DNA of 64,000 nucleotides from contig NZ_AUCF01000020.1 of NCBI RefSeq assembly GCF_000429625.1, positions 1 through 64,000 of the forward strand, written 5' to 3'. The translations under genes were made by a program, and so were the position numbers. Numbering within the stretch: the stretch's first letter is position 1; every line of letters starts with the position of its first letter. Source of the DNA: Azospirillum halopraeferens DSM 3675. Lineage in GTDB: Bacteria; Pseudomonadota; Alphaproteobacteria; Azospirillales; Azospirillaceae. Positions 8,735 to 20,256 of this stretch are shown one piece after another. The notes beneath the pieces are model-generated. The model was not told the origin of the DNA. It did not search any database and saw only the letters and a program-made list of their open reading frames with translations.

Positions 8735-9562
8735 TTATGGTCCGCCGGCATCGTCCGGCCGGCGGCCGTGTGAGGGGGGCGTCCCGGCCCCCTCCCGGCG
8801 GGTGCGCCGAACGAGGTCGGCGATGGCCGCCTCCGCCCCCTCGGCGTCCTCGGCGCGCCCGTCGAAGTCCCATCGCGCGACCGCGCCGTCACGGCGCAGG
8901 TCCGCCCCTTCCGGGTCGATCCCGGTCAGCGTCCACCCCTCTCCACGGGGGTATCCTGCCGCATCGGCTACCCCGGTTTCATTGAGCCTGATCAGAAGTT
9001 CGCCCTCCGCCGCCGCCAGGGCGGGGGGCACCCGGTCCAGCAGCAGATCGGCCGCGTCGATGCGGTGGACACGGCCGAAACCGGCGACGAAATGGGCGCG
9101 CTCCACCGCCACGCGGTAGATCGCGAAATCGGCGAATTCCATGGTGAAGGCGGCGCCGGGGTGGCGGGCGCGGAAGCGGGCGCGGTGGCGCGGCTCGTCG
9201 CTGCGCTCCGCCCGGCCCAGCACCGAGACGCGGCCGCCGGCCAGCGGCCGGGCAAGACCCGCGGTGGCGTCGAACAGCAGGCCGACGCGCCCGTCGGCGG
9301 CGATGTTGGCGGTGTGCAGGGCAAGCGTGGACAGCAGCAGCAGCGGCGTGGCGTCGTGGTCGAGAGCCACCAGCACCAGCGAGGGATAGGGCCAGCCGCC
9401 GTCGTCGCACGACAGCGTGGCCAGGGTGGCGCGATCGGTGGCCCGCAGGATTCGGCGCGCCACGCGGCCCGGCGGTTCGGCCGGTGTGTCGGGGCTGTGC
9501 GCCGCCCCCGCGCCGGAGCCCGCTCCGGGTGTGGGACCGCTCGGTGTTCGAATGGAACTCAT
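8735..9562 (-). CDS. HugZ/DUF2470-type FMN-binding-fold protein
   Basis: A 275-aa cytoplasmic protein of the split-barrel pyridoxamine-phosphate-oxidase-like fold with a C-terminal DUF2470 domain, the arrangement of HugZ-type haem oxygenases and related haem-binding proteins. The N-terminal 30 residues are low-complexity. The barrel runs from RILRATDRATLATLSCDDGG through VGLLFDATAG, and GFGRVHRIDAADLL marks the join to the C-terminal domain, which starts near ALAAAEGELL. It stands alone, divergent from chvI. A haem link is family knowledge only; no haem uptake genes are nearby. The start is uncertain because the upstream ribosome site is weak. Confidence 0.75.
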   Translation of the reverse strand: MSSIRTPSGPTPGAGSGAGAAHSPDTPAEPPGRVARRILRATDRATLATLSCDDGGWPYPSLVLVALDHDATPLLLLSTLALHTANIAADGRVGLLFDATAGLARPLAGGRVSVLGRAERSDEPRHRARFRARHPGAAFTMEFADFAIYRVAVERAHFVAGFGRVHRIDAADLLLDRVPPALAAAEGELLIRLNETGVADAAGYPRGEGWTLTGIDPEGADLRRDGAVARWDFDGRAEDAEGAEAAIADLVRRTRREGAGTPPSHGRRPDDAGGP

Positions 9563-10380
9563 GCCCTAAGCGTGCGTCCAACCCTGCGGCAAGACCTTTC
9601 AGGCCGCCGTTTTGGTGCCATATTGGCGCGTAGACTGCCGCGAAGGAAGGGAAAACTTGGCCGTCCCCCTTCCGCCCCGCCGCCGTGGCCCATCAGCCGG
9701 GAGCCCGCCCATGGCCCAGACCATCGCGCTCGTCGACGACGATCGCAACATCCTGACCTCGGTCTCCATGGCGCTGGAGGCCGAGGGATTCGAGGTGCGC
9801 ACCTACACCGACGGCTCGGAGGCGCTGCGCGGCCTGACCCAGCGCCCGCCCGATCTGGCCGTGCTGGACATCAAGATGCCGCGCATGGACGGGCTGGAAC
9901 TGCTGGCCCGCCTGCGCCAGACCTCTCACATGCCGGTCATCTTCCTGACCAGCAAGGACGACGAGGTGGACGAACTGACCGGCCTGCGGATGGGCGCCGA
10001 CGACTACATCCGCAAGCCCTTCTCCCAGCGCCTGCTGATCGAACGCATCCGCGCCCTGCTGCGCCGCGAGTCGCTGTCCCGCGGGCCGGCCGCCGCGGCG
10101 GACCCGGGACAGGTGTTGACGCGCGGCTCCCTGGTGCTGGACAGTGCCCGCCACGCCTGCGCCTGGAAGGGCCGACCCATCGACCTCACCGTCACCGAGT
10201 TCCTGCTGGTCAAGGCGCTGGCCCAGCGCCCCGGCCACGTCAAGAGCCGCGACCAGCTCATGGACGCCGCCTACGGCGAGCACGTTTATGTCGACGACCG
10301 AACCATCGACAGCCACATCAAACGCCTGCGCAAGAAGTTCCGGGCGGCGGACCCCGACTTCGGCCAGATCGAAACGCTCT

Positions 10381-12081
<1,701 letters not shown>

Positions 12082-12209
12082 GGGTTGCGCAGCACCGGAT
12101 TCCTATGGACAATGCTCCCTTCCGACCCCTTGTCCGGGCCGGGCGGGCGCCCCTCCCGGTGCCGGCCGGTGCCGTGCGGCTTCCGGGGCACCCACGGATG
12201 GAGGGGCCG

Positions 12210-12578
12210 ATGGCCGTCACCCCCGTCGCCAAGGTCGTCGATCTCCAACGCTACCGCCTGGCACGGCTGATCCGTGACGCGGGTCGCCAGCAGGGGGAAC
12301 TGGCCCGCATCATGCGGGCCTCCACCGAGGAGCGCGCCCAGCTCGCCCGCGCCCTGCACGGGGCCCAGCGCCACCTCGCGCGCATCGCCGATTCCTACAA
12401 GGTCCTGCTGGTCCGCCTGGAGGAGGAGAAGGACTTCCGCGAGGCGTGCCGGGAAGCTGCGGAACTGGACGACCTGGACGAGATGATCCGCCGCCGCGAC
12501 GTCCTGGCCCGGCGGCTCGAGGACATCCGCCGCGACGCGCGCCGCCCGTTGCTGACCGACGACGATCCGGAAACCTGA
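12210..12578 (+). CDS. Hypothetical coiled-coil protein
   Basis: A 122-aa soluble protein, almost entirely helical and rich in Arg, Glu, Leu and Ala, with a probable coiled coil across residues 15-105. The ATG at 12210 is chosen because GGAGGGG stands just upstream; an earlier in-frame ATG (12105) adds a Pro/Arg-rich tail without a ribosome site. It follows chvG by 128 bp on the same strand, so it may be read with the chvI-chvG operon, and converges with the cNMP-kinase gene 8 bp further on. No family recognised. Confidence 0.65.
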   Translation: MAVTPVAKVVDLQRYRLARLIRDAGRQQGELARIMRASTEERAQLARALHGAQRHLARIADSYKVLLVRLEEEKDFREACREAAELDDLDEMIRRRDVLARRLEDIRRDARRPLLTDDDPET

Positions 12579-12586
12579 GGGCGCCG

Positions 12587-13816
12587 TCACTCCGCCTGCG
12601 GCAGCGTCAGTGTCACCGCCGTCCCGGCACCCGGCCGGGAGTCGAGCGTCACGCGCCCGCCCAGCGGACCGGTGACGGTGTTGTAGACGATGGTGAGCCC
12701 CAGGCCCTTGTGGCCGCGGGCGCGCGCCGTGGTGAAGAAGGCGTCGAACAGGCGGGCCCGCGCCTCGGCGGGAATGCCGGGGCCGTGGTCCCTGACCGCC
12801 AGCGCCCAGGCGGGACGGCCGTCCAGCATGGCGGCGACGACGCTCACCTCCACCGCCCCGCCGGCCGCCGGATAGGCGTGGTGGGCGGCGTTGGCGAACA
12901 GTTCGAACAGGGTGCGTTCCAGGTGGACCCGGGCGCCGCGCCAGCGGCAGGGGCCATCGCCGGGCGCGGTCACCGCCACGGTGAGGCGGGCGGACGGGTG
13001 GTCCATGGCGAACAGCGCCGCCGCGTGTTCCGCCGCCTCGACCAGGTCGAGCGTCTCCGGCGGCTCGGTGTGCGGCCCGGCGGCGATGGCGGTGAACGCC
13101 TCCACCAGCGCCACCGCGCGGCCCAGGTTGGAGCGCAGCATGCGGGCGGGCTCAATGAAATCCGCCGCCGCGCCCTGCCCGTCTTCGGCCAGCGTCTCGA
13201 TGTGGCTGGCGGTGGTGACGCAGACGCCCAGCGGCGTGTTCAGTTCGTGCGCCAGACCGGTGACCGCCTGGACGATCGAGCGGTGGCGGGCCAGTTCCGC
13301 CTCCGCCGCGCGCATCCGGCCGTCCAGATCCTCACGCGCCAGCCGGTCGGAAGCGTCGCGGAGCTTGCGGCACAGCTCGCGCATCAGCTTCGCCAACAGC
13401 TCCGGGGACGGCACCACCAGGTCGAGGAACTGCGTGCGCTCCAGCACGAAGAGGCGCAGCGGCGTCGCCGCCACCACGGTCGCGGAGCGCGGACCGCCGT
13501 CGATCAGCGCGATCTCGCCAAAGCAGTCGCCGGGGTGGCGGCGCGCCACCTCCACCGCGTGGCCGGCGGGGTCGCGGCGCAGGATGCGCACCACGCCGTC
13601 CAGCAGGACATAGAGGGCGTCGCCCTCCTCCCCCTCGCGCACCAGCACGGTGCCGGGGTCGACGGTGACGACGCGCCCGCGCGCCGCCACGGCGTCCCGT
13701 TCCTCCGCCGAAAAACGGTCGAACAGGGCGATGCCGTCGAGGACCCCGCGAGGGGCCGGGCCGTCCGAACGCGATTCCAAACGCGGTGCTCCGGTTGGGT
13801 CATGGCCGGCCACCAT
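12587..13816 (-). CDS. Cytoplasmic histidine kinase with cyclic-nucleotide-binding domain
   Basis: A 409-aa protein without membrane segments. Residues 25-135 form a Crp/Fnr-type cyclic-nucleotide-binding domain with the phosphate-cassette pattern FGEIALIDGGPRSATV (99-114). A helical linker leads to a kinase core: H-box GLAHELNTPLGV with His190, the N-box around FELFANAAHHAY, and glycine boxes RDHGPGIP and GHKGLGLTIVYN. The 'HELNTPLG' H-box belongs to the subgroup also seen in the kinase at 43.3 kb. It is a good candidate to link cAMP or cGMP (or another small ligand) to phosphotransfer. No response regulator is adjacent, so it is an orphan. Confidence 0.86.
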   Translation of the reverse strand: MVAGHDPTGAPRLESRSDGPAPRGVLDGIALFDRFSAEERDAVAARGRVVTVDPGTVLVREGEEGDALYVLLDGVVRILRRDPAGHAVEVARRHPGDCFGEIALIDGGPRSATVVAATPLRLFVLERTQFLDLVVPSPELLAKLMRELCRKLRDASDRLAREDLDGRMRAAEAELARHRSIVQAVTGLAHELNTPLGVCVTTASHIETLAEDGQGAAADFIEPARMLRSNLGRAVALVEAFTAIAAGPHTEPPETLDLVEAAEHAAALFAMDHPSARLTVAVTAPGDGPCRWRGARVHLERTLFELFANAAHHAYPAAGGAVEVSVVAAMLDGRPAWALAVRDHGPGIPAEARARLFDAFFTTARARGHKGLGLTIVYNTVTGPLGGRVTLDSRPGAGTAVTLTLPQAE

Positions 13817-13898
13817 ACCCCATGCGCGCCCTCGCTGTCGCGTCGGCCGGTGCGAACATTGCGCATCATGGATACGATTGTGTCGCCCGATACCTTTG

Positions 13899-14753
13899 CT
13901 ATGGGCCGGCGAACCGGGTCACCGTACGGCGCACCGCGGCGCCGTAGGAACCGCCGAACAGGCGCACGTGCACCAGCAGCGGGTACAGGTTGTACAGGTC
14001 CCGCCGCACCTCGAAGAAGCCGGGGCGCAGCGGCCGGATGGCATCGTAACGGCGGAAGAATGGCGTGCCGAAGGTGGAGAACAGGGTGGTGAAGGCCAGC
14101 TCGATCTCCGCATCCGCGTGATAGAGCGCCGGATCGATGAAACCGGCGACGCGCCCGCCGCGCACCAGCACATTGCCGCCCCAGAGATCGCCGTGGATGA
14201 GGACCGGCGGAGCCGGGGTGCCGATCAGCTCGGGGAGGCGGGCGGCGAGTCGCTCCAGCCCGGCCATGAGCGCGGCGTCGATGCGCCCCTCGGCCAGGGC
14301 CGCCCGTCCCATGTGCAGCAGCCTCCGGTCGCGGAAGAAGGCGATCCAATCGTCGGACTCGCCGTTGAGCTGCGGCAGAGGTCCGATGACGGTATCGCGC
14401 GGGAAGCCGTAGCGGTCGGCGGTGACGCCGTGCAGGGCGGCGACCAACTCCGCCGCGTGCTCCTCCGCCGCCGGTGTGACGGAGTCGCCGCCGTCCACAT
14501 GGTCCATCACCAGCAGGGTGTCGTCGGCGTGGTGCACCGCCGGCACCGGCAGAGCGGTGCGGGCGGCCAGGTGGCGCAGCATGAAGCCTTCCGGCTCAAG
14601 TCCCCGGCCCGCCTTGGCGACCAGCGTGCGGCCGTCGGCCAGCCGCACCCGCAGCAGCACCGCGTTGTGCCCGCCGGCCAGCGGCGCCACCGCCGCCACG
14701 GCGCTGCCGGCGGCCCGCTCGATGGCGGCGCGCCGGTCGGCGGTCAGGGTCAT
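13899..14753 (-). CDS. Fructosamine/ketosamine-3-kinase family protein
   Basis: A 284-aa aminoglycoside-phosphotransferase-fold kinase of the fructosamine-3-kinase family, which phosphorylates sugars attached to protein amino groups so that they fall off (deglycation). Visible are the nucleotide-binding lysine in TLVAKAGRGLEPEGF, the catalytic loop VLIHGDLWGGNVLV and the metal-binding block FIDPALYHADAEIELA. It is followed by FGTPFFRRYDAIRPL and YNLYPLLVHVRLFGGSY, highly typical of the family. ATG 14753 lies 4 bp after the stop of the phosphatase gene, forming a two-gene operon. Bacterial members usually act on ribulosamines or erythrulosamines rather than fructosamines. Confidence 0.9.
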   Translation of the reverse strand: MTLTADRRAAIERAAGSAVAAVAPLAGGHNAVLLRVRLADGRTLVAKAGRGLEPEGFMLRHLAARTALPVPAVHHADDTLLVMDHVDGGDSVTPAAEEHAAELVAALHGVTADRYGFPRDTVIGPLPQLNGESDDWIAFFRDRRLLHMGRAALAEGRIDAALMAGLERLAARLPELIGTPAPPVLIHGDLWGGNVLVRGGRVAGFIDPALYHADAEIELAFTTLFSTFGTPFFRRYDAIRPLRPGFFEVRRDLYNLYPLLVHVRLFGGSYGAAVRRTVTRFAGP

Positions 14754-14757
14754 GGCC

Positions 14758-15231
14758 CTACAACCGCTCGCGGCGGATGTGGTCGAGCAGACCGCGCGCC
14801 CCGGCCTCCACCAGGTCGAGCACCTCGGTGAAGTGGTCGCCCTGGCCGTAGTAGGGATCGGGCACCTCGCGCCGCGGTGCCTCGGGGGCGTAGTCCAGGA
14901 ACAGGCGGACGGTCGCGGCAGCGCCGTCGGGGGCGAGGTGGCGAAGCCGGGCAAGGTGCCCGCGGTCCATGGCCAGCACGTAGTCGAAGGTGTGGAAATC
15001 CTGTTCCGTCACCGCCCGTGCCCGCAGATCGGACAGATCGACCCCGCGCCGGCGCGCCGCCGACCGGCTGCGCGGGTCCGGCGGCTCGCCCGCGTGGTAA
15101 TCGGTGGTGCCGGCGGAGTCGGTGGCGATGCGGCCGTCCAGCCCGGCCTCGCGGACCAGGTGGCGGAACACCCCTTCGGCGGTGGGCGAACGGCAGATGT
15201 TGCCGGTGCACACGAACAGGACCTTGACCAT
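14758..15231 (-). CDS. Low-molecular-weight protein-tyrosine-phosphatase family protein
   Basis: A 157-aa cytoplasmic phosphatase with the active-site loop VCTGNICRSP (Cys8, Arg14) near the N-terminus and the general-acid motif DPYYGQ near residue 130, so it should be active. GGGGGAGG precedes the ATG. It is the first gene of an operon with the fructosamine-kinase family gene 4 bp downstream. In other organisms LMW-phosphatase homologues next to ketosamine kinases act as ribulosamine-5-phosphatases that prepare the kinase substrate. That role is inferred here from context; general phosphotyrosine phosphatase activity is the alternative. Confidence 0.93.
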   Translation of the reverse strand: MVKVLFVCTGNICRSPTAEGVFRHLVREAGLDGRIATDSAGTTDYHAGEPPDPRSRSAARRRGVDLSDLRARAVTEQDFHTFDYVLAMDRGHLARLRHLAPDGAAATVRLFLDYAPEAPRREVPDPYYGQGDHFTEVLDLVEAGARGLLDHIRRERL

Positions 15232-15299
15232 CCCGCCTCCCCCGCGTTTTCGTTGGCATCAACAGCCAATTCTTTACCACACCGGCCGCCGGAGTGCCC

Positions 15300-16025
15300 A
15301 TGCCGCTTCACCGCACCGCGTCCATCGTCGTCCTCACCGGCGCGGGGATCTCGCGCGAATCGGGGCTGCACACCTTCCGCGACGCCGACGGCATCTGGGC
15401 CACGGTGCGGCTGGAGGACGTGGCGACGCCCGAGGCGTTCGCCCGCAACCCGCGCCGGGTGCAGGAGTTCTACAACGCCCGCCGGCGCGGCCTGCTGGAC
15501 CCGGCGGTGCGGCCCAACGCCGCCCATGCCGCCCTGGCCGAGTTGGAGCGGCGCTGGGGCGGCGGCGTGCTGGTGGTCACCCAGAACATCGACGACCTGC
15601 ACGAGCGCGCCGGCAGCCGCAACCTGATCCACATGCACGGCGAGCTGCTGAAGGCCGTCTGCGTCCGCTGCCGCACGGTGACGGAGTGGCGCGGCGACCT
15701 GTCGATGGAGGACGTCTGCCCCGCCTGCGCCCGTGCGGGAGGGTTGCGCCCGGACGTGGTGTGGTTCGGCGAGATGCCCTATCAGATGGACCGCATCGGC
15801 GAGGCGCTCGCCGGCTGTGACCTTTTCGTGTCCATCGGCACCTCCGGCAACGTCTATCCCGCCGCCGGCTTCGTGGCCGAAGCCGGCCGATACGGCGCCC
15901 AAACAGTGGAACTGAACCTGGAACCGTCGGCCGGAGCGACGGAATTCGCCCGCAGCATCCACGGACTCGCGACGGCGGTGGTGCCCGCCTTCGTCCGCAG
16001 CCTGCTGGACGGCGCCGACATTTGA
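15300..16025 (+). CDS. cobB: NAD-dependent protein deacylase, sirtuin family
   Basis: A 241-aa class III (SIRT5-like) sirtuin that removes acyl groups from protein lysines using NAD. NAD-binding GAGISRESG is at residues 14-22; the Y58/R61 pair in EFYNARR, which recognises succinyl or malonyl groups, is present; TQNIDDLH is at 94-101; the catalytic His is 113 in HMHGE. A zinc site is formed by C121, C124, C140 and C143. ATG 15300 (GGAG six bases upstream) is preferred to GTG 15294. It lies about 1.2 kb from acs, whose product is the classic CobB substrate. Divergent from the phosphatase gene. Confidence 0.94.
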   Translation: MPLHRTASIVVLTGAGISRESGLHTFRDADGIWATVRLEDVATPEAFARNPRRVQEFYNARRRGLLDPAVRPNAAHAALAELERRWGGGVLVVTQNIDDLHERAGSRNLIHMHGELLKAVCVRCRTVTEWRGDLSMEDVCPACARAGGLRPDVVWFGEMPYQMDRIGEALAGCDLFVSIGTSGNVYPAAGFVAEAGRYGAQTVELNLEPSAGATEFARSIHGLATAVVPAFVRSLLDGADI

Positions 16026-16111
16026 CCGGAACCCTCCGCCGCCCTCCCTGTTGCCTGACCCGTACGACCGGAACCCACCGGTCAAGCGGAGCAATCCGAA
16101 GGGAGTTTCCA

Positions 16112-16669
16112 ATGCTGAAGCAGACCATGACCGCGACCGCCGCGCTGATGCTGGGCCTCGGCCTGAGCGCCGCCCCCGCCATGGCCGGGGGCGACGGCAT
16201 GCACAAGAACCAGACCACCATGGAGCAGGGCTCCGGCATCGGCGGCGACACCGCCATGGGTGCCGAGGACCGCATCCTGCTGGACGAGCAGGGCGCCGCC
16301 GCCACCGAGGAGGGCTGGAGCCAGGAGAATGAGGGTTTCGCCGAGGGCGAGGCGTTCGATGACGACACCGCCGACGTCGGCGATCCGGCCGTGACCGAGG
16401 ACTGGAACGCTGAGGCCGGGGCCGGGAACCAGGGCGTCGCCGGGGATGAGGGCTTCGCCGAGGGCGAGGGTCTCGGCACCGGCACCGACACCTTCGGTGC
16501 GGGTGATCCGGCCGCGTCCGACGACCTGCGCACGCAGGACGACAGCCTCGCGCAGGACCCCGCCACGGGTGATGACGTCGACACCTTCGGCGCCAACGAG
16601 CCCGGCGATGTGACCATCGAGCAGCCGAGCGCTGTCGACTCGGACCGGGATGATGTCATCGAGCAGTAA
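16112..16669 (+). CDS. Secreted acidic low-complexity protein
   Basis: A 185-aa exported protein with a clear signal peptide (MTATAALMLGLGLSAAPAMA, cleavage near residue 25). The mature part is very acidic and rich in Gly, Asp, Glu and Thr, with an imperfect internal repeat that starts EGFAEGE and continues to GDPA (two copies, about residues 75-100 and 115-140). No cysteine pair, lipobox or enzyme motif was seen. GGGAG precedes the start. It is followed by a perfect-palindrome terminator. The product resembles in style the secreted protein at 45.8-46.2 kb (AGGDG.., GGDTAMG). Function unknown; calcium or metal binding would fit the composition but is speculation. Confidence 0.72.
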   Translation: MLKQTMTATAALMLGLGLSAAPAMAGGDGMHKNQTTMEQGSGIGGDTAMGAEDRILLDEQGAAATEEGWSQENEGFAEGEAFDDDTADVGDPAVTEDWNAEAGAGNQGVAGDEGFAEGEGLGTGTDTFGAGDPAASDDLRTQDDSLAQDPATGDDVDTFGANEPGDVTIEQPSAVDSDRDDVIEQ

Positions 16670-16699
16670 CACCGACCATCGGCCGGACGTTACAAGTCG

Positions 16700-16730
16700 A
16701 GGGCCGGAGGCGTACGCCTCCGGCCCTTTC
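16700..16730. terminator. Intrinsic terminator
   Basis: A perfect inverted repeat with a 12-bp stem (AGGGCCGGAGGC / GCCTCCGGCCCT) and a GTAC loop lies 31 bp after the preceding stop codon and is followed by TTC on the plus strand. It should end transcription of the acidic secreted protein gene. Confidence 0.75.
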
Positions 16731-16822
16731 GTCATGTTCGGCGGCGATTCGGGAACAGGGGTGGTCAGGCCGGCGTTTACTGGTCAATTCCCGAATGGAT
16801 CGGACCGGAAAGGACGCCTTCC

Positions 16823-17125
16823 ATGCGCAAGGCTTTTACCCTCCTGTTGACCGCCGCCGCCCTGGCCTTCACGCCGATGCTGTCGGCCGCCGCCGCGGCC
16901 GCCACCAACGACCCCACCGCACCGCTCGACGCAGCCGACCATCGTCCGGCATCGGATGGAGACCTGAGCGAGCTGCCGACGCTTCCGACGGAGCGAGCCC
17001 TTCTGGACCCCCATGCCGATGTGGCCACCGCCGATCCCGAAGCGCTGGGGGTCAGCGAGCACCGGATGGAGATCTTCCCGGCGCCCGAGATCGACATCCT
17101 GCCGCTGCTCGGCGACGCCAAGTAG
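16823..17125 (+). CDS. Small exported hypothetical protein
   Basis: A 100-aa protein with a typical Sec signal peptide (FTLLLTAAALAFTPMLSAAA, cleavage around residue 27). The mature part of about 73 residues is acidic and proline-rich, without cysteines, and ends in APEIDILPLLGDAK. A GGAAAGGA-like ribosome site precedes the ATG. It lies between two strong hairpins and so is transcribed alone. No family recognised. Confidence 0.65.
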   Translation: MRKAFTLLLTAAALAFTPMLSAAAAAATNDPTAPLDAADHRPASDGDLSELPTLPTERALLDPHADVATADPEALGVSEHRMEIFPAPEIDILPLLGDAK

Positions 17126-17148
17126 GACACACCGGGTTGCGAAACGGA

Positions 17149-17174
17149 ACCGGGGGCCGCGAAGGGCCCCCGGT
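17149..17174. terminator. Bidirectional hairpin between convergent genes
   Basis: A perfect 10-bp stem (ACCGGGGGCC / GGCCCCCGGT) with a 6-nt loop lies between the stops of the small exported protein gene and acs. No T-tract follows on either strand. Confidence 0.55.
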
Positions 17175-17211
17175 CGGCAGATCCACCGTCTATGGTCCGC
17201 GTGCGGGCGGA

Positions 17212-19155
<1,944 letters not shown>

Positions 19156-19316
19156 TTGTACGCGTATCCCCCGCTGACTTCTGGTTAGGCCCTTCGGGCA
19201 CTCCGGAACGACCGGTTGCCGCCCCGTTTGGCCGGCATTATCCACACAAGGCCGAGCCGCGACAAGTCGCACGGGCCGATCGTTCCTCGCGGTCGCGTTC
19301 CGCGGGACGCCCTTAT

Positions 19317-19329
19317 GCTGCAATGCAGC
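19317..19329. promoter_or_regulatory. TGC-type palindrome upstream of acs
   Basis: GCTGCAATGCAGC is a perfect 6-1-6 palindrome 162 bp before acs and 160 bp before the divergent small gene. It fits the CTGC-N3-GCAG pattern reported for PhaR-type regulators that sense polyhydroxybutyrate state. The assignment is a suggestion from pattern only. Confidence 0.3.
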
Positions 19330-19419
19330 GCGACCGTCCCGGCAAGCCGTTGACGCAGCGCGGGAAAGGGTGCGTCGTCATGCCGCACCGCCTTTGGCAT
19401 CATACCCTCCGCCGAACGC

Positions 19420-19435
19420 TTAAGACCCCATTAAC
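19420..19435 (+). promoter_or_regulatory. CtrA-type box
   Basis: TTAA-GACCCCA-TTAAC matches the full CtrA consensus TTAA-N7-TTAAC, unusual in such GC-rich DNA. It lies 55 bp upstream of the mini chemoreceptor-like gene and is orientated with it. Apart from this site and the TGC-type palindrome, the 334-bp region 19156-19489 holds no gene. Confidence 0.65.
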
Positions 19436-19489
19436 CGACGGGCGTTAGGGTGACGGCTGACGGTCTCATCACAGCCCACGGTCCTTTCC

Positions 19490-19750
19490 ATGACCACCAG
19501 CACCAGCGCGGACGGTTCCTCCGACGGCAGCGACCTGACCGGCCGCCTGACGCGGATCACCAACCGCACCAACCTGATGGTGATCGACGCGACGCTGAGC
19601 GCCGTGCCGCAGGACGCCGCCGGCTACGCCACCGCCGCGGCCGAGGTGCAGGCGCTGGCGCGCCGCATGGCGCGCGCGGTGAACGACTTCGCCGAAACCA
19701 TCGAAATCCGCGCCGAAGCCATCGAGATCCGGCACGAACCGGCGGTGTGA
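19490..19750 (+). CDS. Mini chemoreceptor-tip-like protein
   Basis: An 86-aa soluble protein. Residues 22-72 align by eye with the highly conserved hairpin tip of methyl-accepting chemotaxis proteins: RTNLMVIDATLSAVPQDAAG against the usual NLLALNATIEAARAGEAG, then AAEVQALARRMARAV against AxEVKxLAxxTAxAT. The central tip residues are diverged (VIDATLSAVPQ), and no membrane, ligand or adaptation region is present. A perfect CtrA box stands upstream, which fits a motility role. It may be a receptor-array modulator or a decayed receptor fragment. The ribosome site is poor, and the start is the only reasonable ATG. Confidence 0.6.
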   Translation: MTTSTSADGSSDGSDLTGRLTRITNRTNLMVIDATLSAVPQDAAGYATAAAEVQALARRMARAVNDFAETIEIRAEAIEIRHEPAV

Positions 19751-19825
19751 TACGGCCGTCTGCGATCCGCGTTTCCGGCACCGGCCCGGAACGGGGGCGT
19801 TCCGGACCGGACGATGGGTGCCGGG

Positions 19826-20239
19826 CTACGCGTCGATCCCTGCGAGGGCGCACACGTGCGCCCACTCGTCGTCGCTGACCGGACACACGGACAGGCGGGA
19901 CTGGCGCACCAGGGCCATGCCCTGCAGCAGCGGGTCGGCCTTCATCTGCTTCAGGGTCACCGGCGTTTTCACCGGCATCAGCGCGCGCACGTCGACCATG
20001 CCGAACCTTCCCGCGGGGTCGGAGGGGTCGGGGTAATACTCCCGCGCCACCTCCACCACGCCGACCACCGCCAGCCCGTCGTTCGAATGGTAGAAGAAGG
20101 CGCGGTCGCCGACCCGCATGGCCTTCAGGTTGTTGGACGCCTGGTGGTTGCGCACGCCATCCCAGTGGGTGGTGCCGTCGGCGACCATGCGGTCCCAGGA
20201 ATACTTGAAGGGCTCGGACTTCAGCAGCCAGCGGGCCAT
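19826..20239 (-). CDS. EVE domain-containing protein
   Basis: A 137-aa protein that is a single EVE domain, a PUA-like fold thought to bind modified bases in nucleic acid. Hallmarks are the opening WLLKSEPFKYSWDRM, THWDGVRNHQASNNLKAMRVGD, and FYHSNDGLAVVGVVEVAREYYPDP. ATG 20239 is chosen since it gives the canonical start; a longer frame overlaps yciI. It follows yciI by 17 bp in the yciI-EVE arrangement that usually trails tsaD-gpsA in alphaproteobacteria. Confidence 0.93.
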   Translation of the reverse strand: MARWLLKSEPFKYSWDRMVADGTTHWDGVRNHQASNNLKAMRVGDRAFFYHSNDGLAVVGVVEVAREYYPDPSDPAGRFGMVDVRALMPVKTPVTLKQMKADPLLQGMALVRQSRLSVCPVSDDEWAHVCALAGIDA

Positions 20240-20256
20240 GGCACCGGTCCTTCCGC

